The notes under the pieces are model-generated. The model was not told the origin of the DNA, searched no databases, and saw only the letters and a list, made by a program, of their open reading frames with translations. This document shows positions 12,781 to 15,058 of a stretch of 15,058 bases of DNA, piece after piece; position 1 is the stretch's first letter; each line of letters begins with the position of its first letter. The position numbers and the translations under genes were made by a program. Source of the stretch: DATEVL01 sp035281845 (GTDB taxonomy: Bacteria; Chloroflexota; Anaerolineae; Anaerolineales; E44-bin32); NCBI GenBank assembly GCA_035281845.1, contig DATEVL010000029.1, forward strand, positions 1-15,058. The letters are read 5' to 3'.

Positions 12781-14157
12781 TTGAAGAACGCACGCCTTGT
12801 CGTCATCCTCCTGCTCATCGTTCTCGGACTGTGGGTCGTCTGGCCCGAGAACCCCGGATTGCACATCGGCCCGTTGGATCGGTCGATCAAGGTCGTCCGC
12901 GGCCTCGATCTACAGGGTGGCTTGCGGGTGCTGCTGGAGGCCGATGTACCGGCGGGAGACGAGCCCACCCAGGAGCAGATGAGCGCGGCGCGAGCCATCA
13001 TCGAGAATCGCGTCAATGCGCTGGGCGTGACCGAAGCGGTGGTGCAGGTCGCCGGCGCACGCAGAATCCTGGTCGAATTGCCGGGCATCGAGAATCCTGA
13101 TCAAGCCGTGTCGACGATTCGGGGGACGGCGCTGCTCGAGTTTGTCGACTTCAGTTCGGTCTTGCCCATCGAACTGGCAACGCTGCGGGACGTGGAGATC
13201 GTGACGGACTACGGGGCGAAGCCAGAAGCGCCGGACACGGCGACGCCTGGGCCGCTGGCGACACCGACCCCGCGCGTCTTCCACACCGTCCTGACCGGCG
13301 CCGACCTGAAGAACGCCTCGGCGCAAACCGACCAGCTCGGCCAATACGTCGTCAGTATCAGCTTCACCGACGAGGGAGCGAGGCTATTCGCCGACTACAC
13401 GGCCGCCCACGTCGGCGACATCCTGGCCATCGTCTTGGACAAGAAGGTGATTTCGTCTCCTGCCATCTCCGAGCCGATCACCGAGGGAAACGGGCAGATC
13501 ACAGGAAACTTCACCTTGGAGGGCGCCAACCAGTTGGCGGTCCAGCTTCGCTATGGGGCCCTGCCGGTGCCGCTCACCGTGGTCGAGAGCAAAGCCGTCG
13601 GGCCCACCCTGGGACAAGATTCTTTGGAGAAGAGCCAACGGGCGGGGATCATCGGCCTGGCGCTGGTCATCGCCTTCATGATCCTCTACTACCGCCTCCC
13701 GGGCGTCATCGCCTCCGCCGCCCTGCTGATCTACGCCTTGCTGACCTTCTCGCTGTTCAAGTTGATTCCGATCACGCTGACCCTGCCCGGGGTGGCCGGT
13801 TTCATCCTGTCGCTCGGCATGGCCGTCGATGCCAACGTGCTGATCTTCGAGAGGATGCGGGAGGAGTTGCGCGAGGGGCGTAAGCTGCGTCTGGCAACCG
13901 AGCTGGGCTTCAACCGGGCCTGGCCCTCGATTCGCGATTCCAATCTTTCGACTCTGATCACGTGCGGAATCCTGTACTGGTTCGGCAGCACCTTCGGCGC
14001 CAGTATCGTCAAGGGTTTCGCCCTGACCCTGTCGATCGGCGTGATGGTCAGCATGTTCACGGCGATCGTGGTCACCCGTACTCTGCTCCACCTGGTCCTG
14101 GATCGGATGGAGTCGGCCGAGCATCCAGCCCTCTTCGGGGTCCAGGCGGCGAGATGA
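12781..14157 (+). CDS. secD: Protein translocase subunit SecD
   Basis: SecD works with SecF at the SecYEG channel, using the proton-motive force to pull secreted proteins across the membrane. The 458-residue protein has an N-terminal membrane helix (ARLVVILLLIVLGLWVVW, residues 4-21), the conserved GLDLQGG (41-47), a periplasmic-side domain to about 285 with an ENRVNALGV segment, and five helices from about 287 to 437. The signature GMAVDANVLIFERMREELR lies at 346-364, and VGPTLG at 273-278. A Thr/Pro-rich insertion (about 148-166, TATPGPLATPTP) lies between the subdomains. The TTG start rests on the GGAGAG site and leaves the helix near the N-terminus as in the family. The stop overlaps the secF ATG as ATGA. 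Confidence 0.96.
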   Translation: MKNARLVVILLLIVLGLWVVWPENPGLHIGPLDRSIKVVRGLDLQGGLRVLLEADVPAGDEPTQEQMSAARAIIENRVNALGVTEAVVQVAGARRILVELPGIENPDQAVSTIRGTALLEFVDFSSVLPIELATLRDVEIVTDYGAKPEAPDTATPGPLATPTPRVFHTVLTGADLKNASAQTDQLGQYVVSISFTDEGARLFADYTAAHVGDILAIVLDKKVISSPAISEPITEGNGQITGNFTLEGANQLAVQLRYGALPVPLTVVESKAVGPTLGQDSLEKSQRAGIIGLALVIAFMILYYRLPGVIASAALLIYALLTFSLFKLIPITLTLPGVAGFILSLGMAVDANVLIFERMREELREGRKLRLATELGFNRAWPSIRDSNLSTLITCGILYWFGSTFGASIVKGFALTLSIGVMVSMFTAIVVTRTLLHLVLDRMESAEHPALFGVQAAR

Positions 14158-15058
14158 TCGACATCGTCGGCAGGCGCTACCTGTACTTCGCCATTTCGGC
14201 CTTGGTGATCCTTCCGGGCCTGATCGCGCTGGCCATCTGGGGGCCGCCGGCGGCCGCCATCGACTTCACCGGAGGGAACCTGCTCGAGGTCCGGTTCGAG
14301 GCCAGCCTTCGACCTGCGCCGGCGGCGGCGGTGGCGACGGCCGAGCGGCTGGGCATCGACGACACCCTCGTCCAGACCGCCGGAGAGAGCGACCTGGTCA
14401 TCCGAAGCAGGCCGCTCGAGGCCGACCAGAAGGCTCAGCTCCTGGCGGCATTAGAGACCGAGGCGGGCGCCTCCGTGACCGTCCTGAGGGATGAACACGT
14501 CGGTCCGTCGATTGGCGCCGAGGTGGCGCAGCGGGCGGTCGGCGCCGTCGCCCTGGCGGTTCTGGGCATCCTCGGGTTCATCACGTACGCCTTTCGTGGG
14601 GTGCCGCACGCCGCTCGCTACGGGGTTGCCGCCATCCTGGCCATGCTTCACGACGTGCTGGTCGTCATCAGCGTCCAGGTGCTCCTGGGCCGCTTCCTGT
14701 TCTGGGAGATCGACGCCCTGTTCCTGACGGCGCTGCTGACCGTGATCGGCTTCTCGGTGCACGACACGATCGTCGTCTTCGATCGGATCCGGGAGAACCA
14801 GCGCATCCACCGCCGGCTGAGCTACGATGTCCTGGTCAATCACTCCATCGTGCAAACCCTGGGGCGGTCGATCAATACTCAGCTGACGGTGATGCTGACA
14901 CTCCTGGCCCTGCTGCTCTTCGGCGGCTCCACGACCCAGCATTTCGTGACCATCCTGCTGATCGGCGTGCTCAGTGGAACGTACTCCTCGATCTTCAACG
15001 CCGCTCCGATCCTGGTCGTCTGGGAAAACCGCGAGTGGCACACCTGGTTTCGGCGGAA
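14154..15058 (+). CDS. secF: Protein translocase subunit SecF (3' end outside window)
   Basis: SecF is the partner of SecD in the proton-driven export complex. The 301 residues visible include the first membrane helix (YLYFAISALVILPGLIALAI, 9-28), IDFTGGNLLEV (36-46), VGPSIGAEV (116-124), then five hydrophobic segments. The signature GFSVHDTIVVFDRIREN lies at 199-215; the more usual form is GFSVNDT, so His replaces Asn at residue 203. GRSINTQLT (237-245) corresponds to the SRTINTSLT block. Nearly the whole protein is present, and the frame is still open at the last base of the window. The ATGA overlap with secD indicates coupled translation and a one-to-one complex. Confidence 0.95.
   Translation, partial: MIDIVGRRYLYFAISALVILPGLIALAIWGPPAAAIDFTGGNLLEVRFEASLRPAPAAAVATAERLGIDDTLVQTAGESDLVIRSRPLEADQKAQLLAALETEAGASVTVLRDEHVGPSIGAEVAQRAVGAVALAVLGILGFITYAFRGVPHAARYGVAAILAMLHDVLVVISVQVLLGRFLFWEIDALFLTALLTVIGFSVHDTIVVFDRIRENQRIHRRLSYDVLVNHSIVQTLGRSINTQLTVMLTLLALLLFGGSTTQHFVTILLIGVLSGTYSSIFNAAPILVVWENREWHTWFRR

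Overview
This window is GC-rich, gene-dense bacterial chromosome. The gene content points to a Chloroflexota-type bacterium, most likely class Anaerolineae. That assignment is inference from remembered protein families (a TPR protein with Pro-x-Trp-Leu repeats, a small stand-alone SpoIIE-type phosphatase beside a P-loop protein, a split secD/secF pair) and not from any search. I see no rRNA, tRNA, insertion sequence, phage gene or CRISPR array.

Layout, left to right. (1) A class II-type histone deacetylase/AcuC-like hydrolase (+). (2) A very large TPR protein (+) whose middle 800 residues are a Pro/Glu/Ala-rich array of P-x-W-L motifs; it is preceded by three palindromes spaced 20-21 bp. (3) Nucleoside diphosphate kinase (+). 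(4) A convergent, tightly coupled minus-strand operon read from 8235 down to 5986: alpha/beta hydrolase, RNA 2',3'-cyclic phosphodiesterase (thpR), a TIGR00725/LOG-like protein, and ribosomal silencing factor rsfS. Every junction overlaps (CTGA, ATGA, TGATG). thpR has no ATG, GTG or TTG at its 5' end and appears to start at CTG. (5) A Tat-exported L,D-transpeptidase (+), divergent from that operon. (6) A 182-bp convergent intergenic spacer that divides exactly into 26 heptamers. (7) A minus-strand response-regulator-like protein with a degenerate kinase ATPase domain and two receivers, the second lacking its phospho-acceptor Asp. It is divergent from (8) a SpoIIE/PP2C-type phosphatase followed by a small P-loop protein (+). 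(9) A repeat-rich spacer with a 5 x 17 bp array, then secD and secF (+), overlapping by ATGA; secF runs off the window end.

Themes. Envelope and export functions (L,D-transpeptidase, SecDF) sit beside a probable phospho-signalling module (receiver protein, phosphatase, P-loop protein) and housekeeping RNA/nucleotide genes (ndk, thpR, rsfS). Start-site evidence falls into two classes. Three genes have a -10 hexamer only 6-8 nt before the start codon, implying leaderless mRNAs (alpha/beta hydrolase, L,D-transpeptidase, phosphatase). Three others have a good Shine-Dalgarno sequence before a non-ATG start (ndk GTG, response regulator TTG, secD TTG).

I do not see a clear new defence or mobile system. 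The most unusual items are the 26 x 7 bp spacer, the P-x-W-L protein with its palindromic leader, the CTG start of thpR, the degenerate two-receiver protein paired with a phosphatase, and alternative hairpins in the secD leader.
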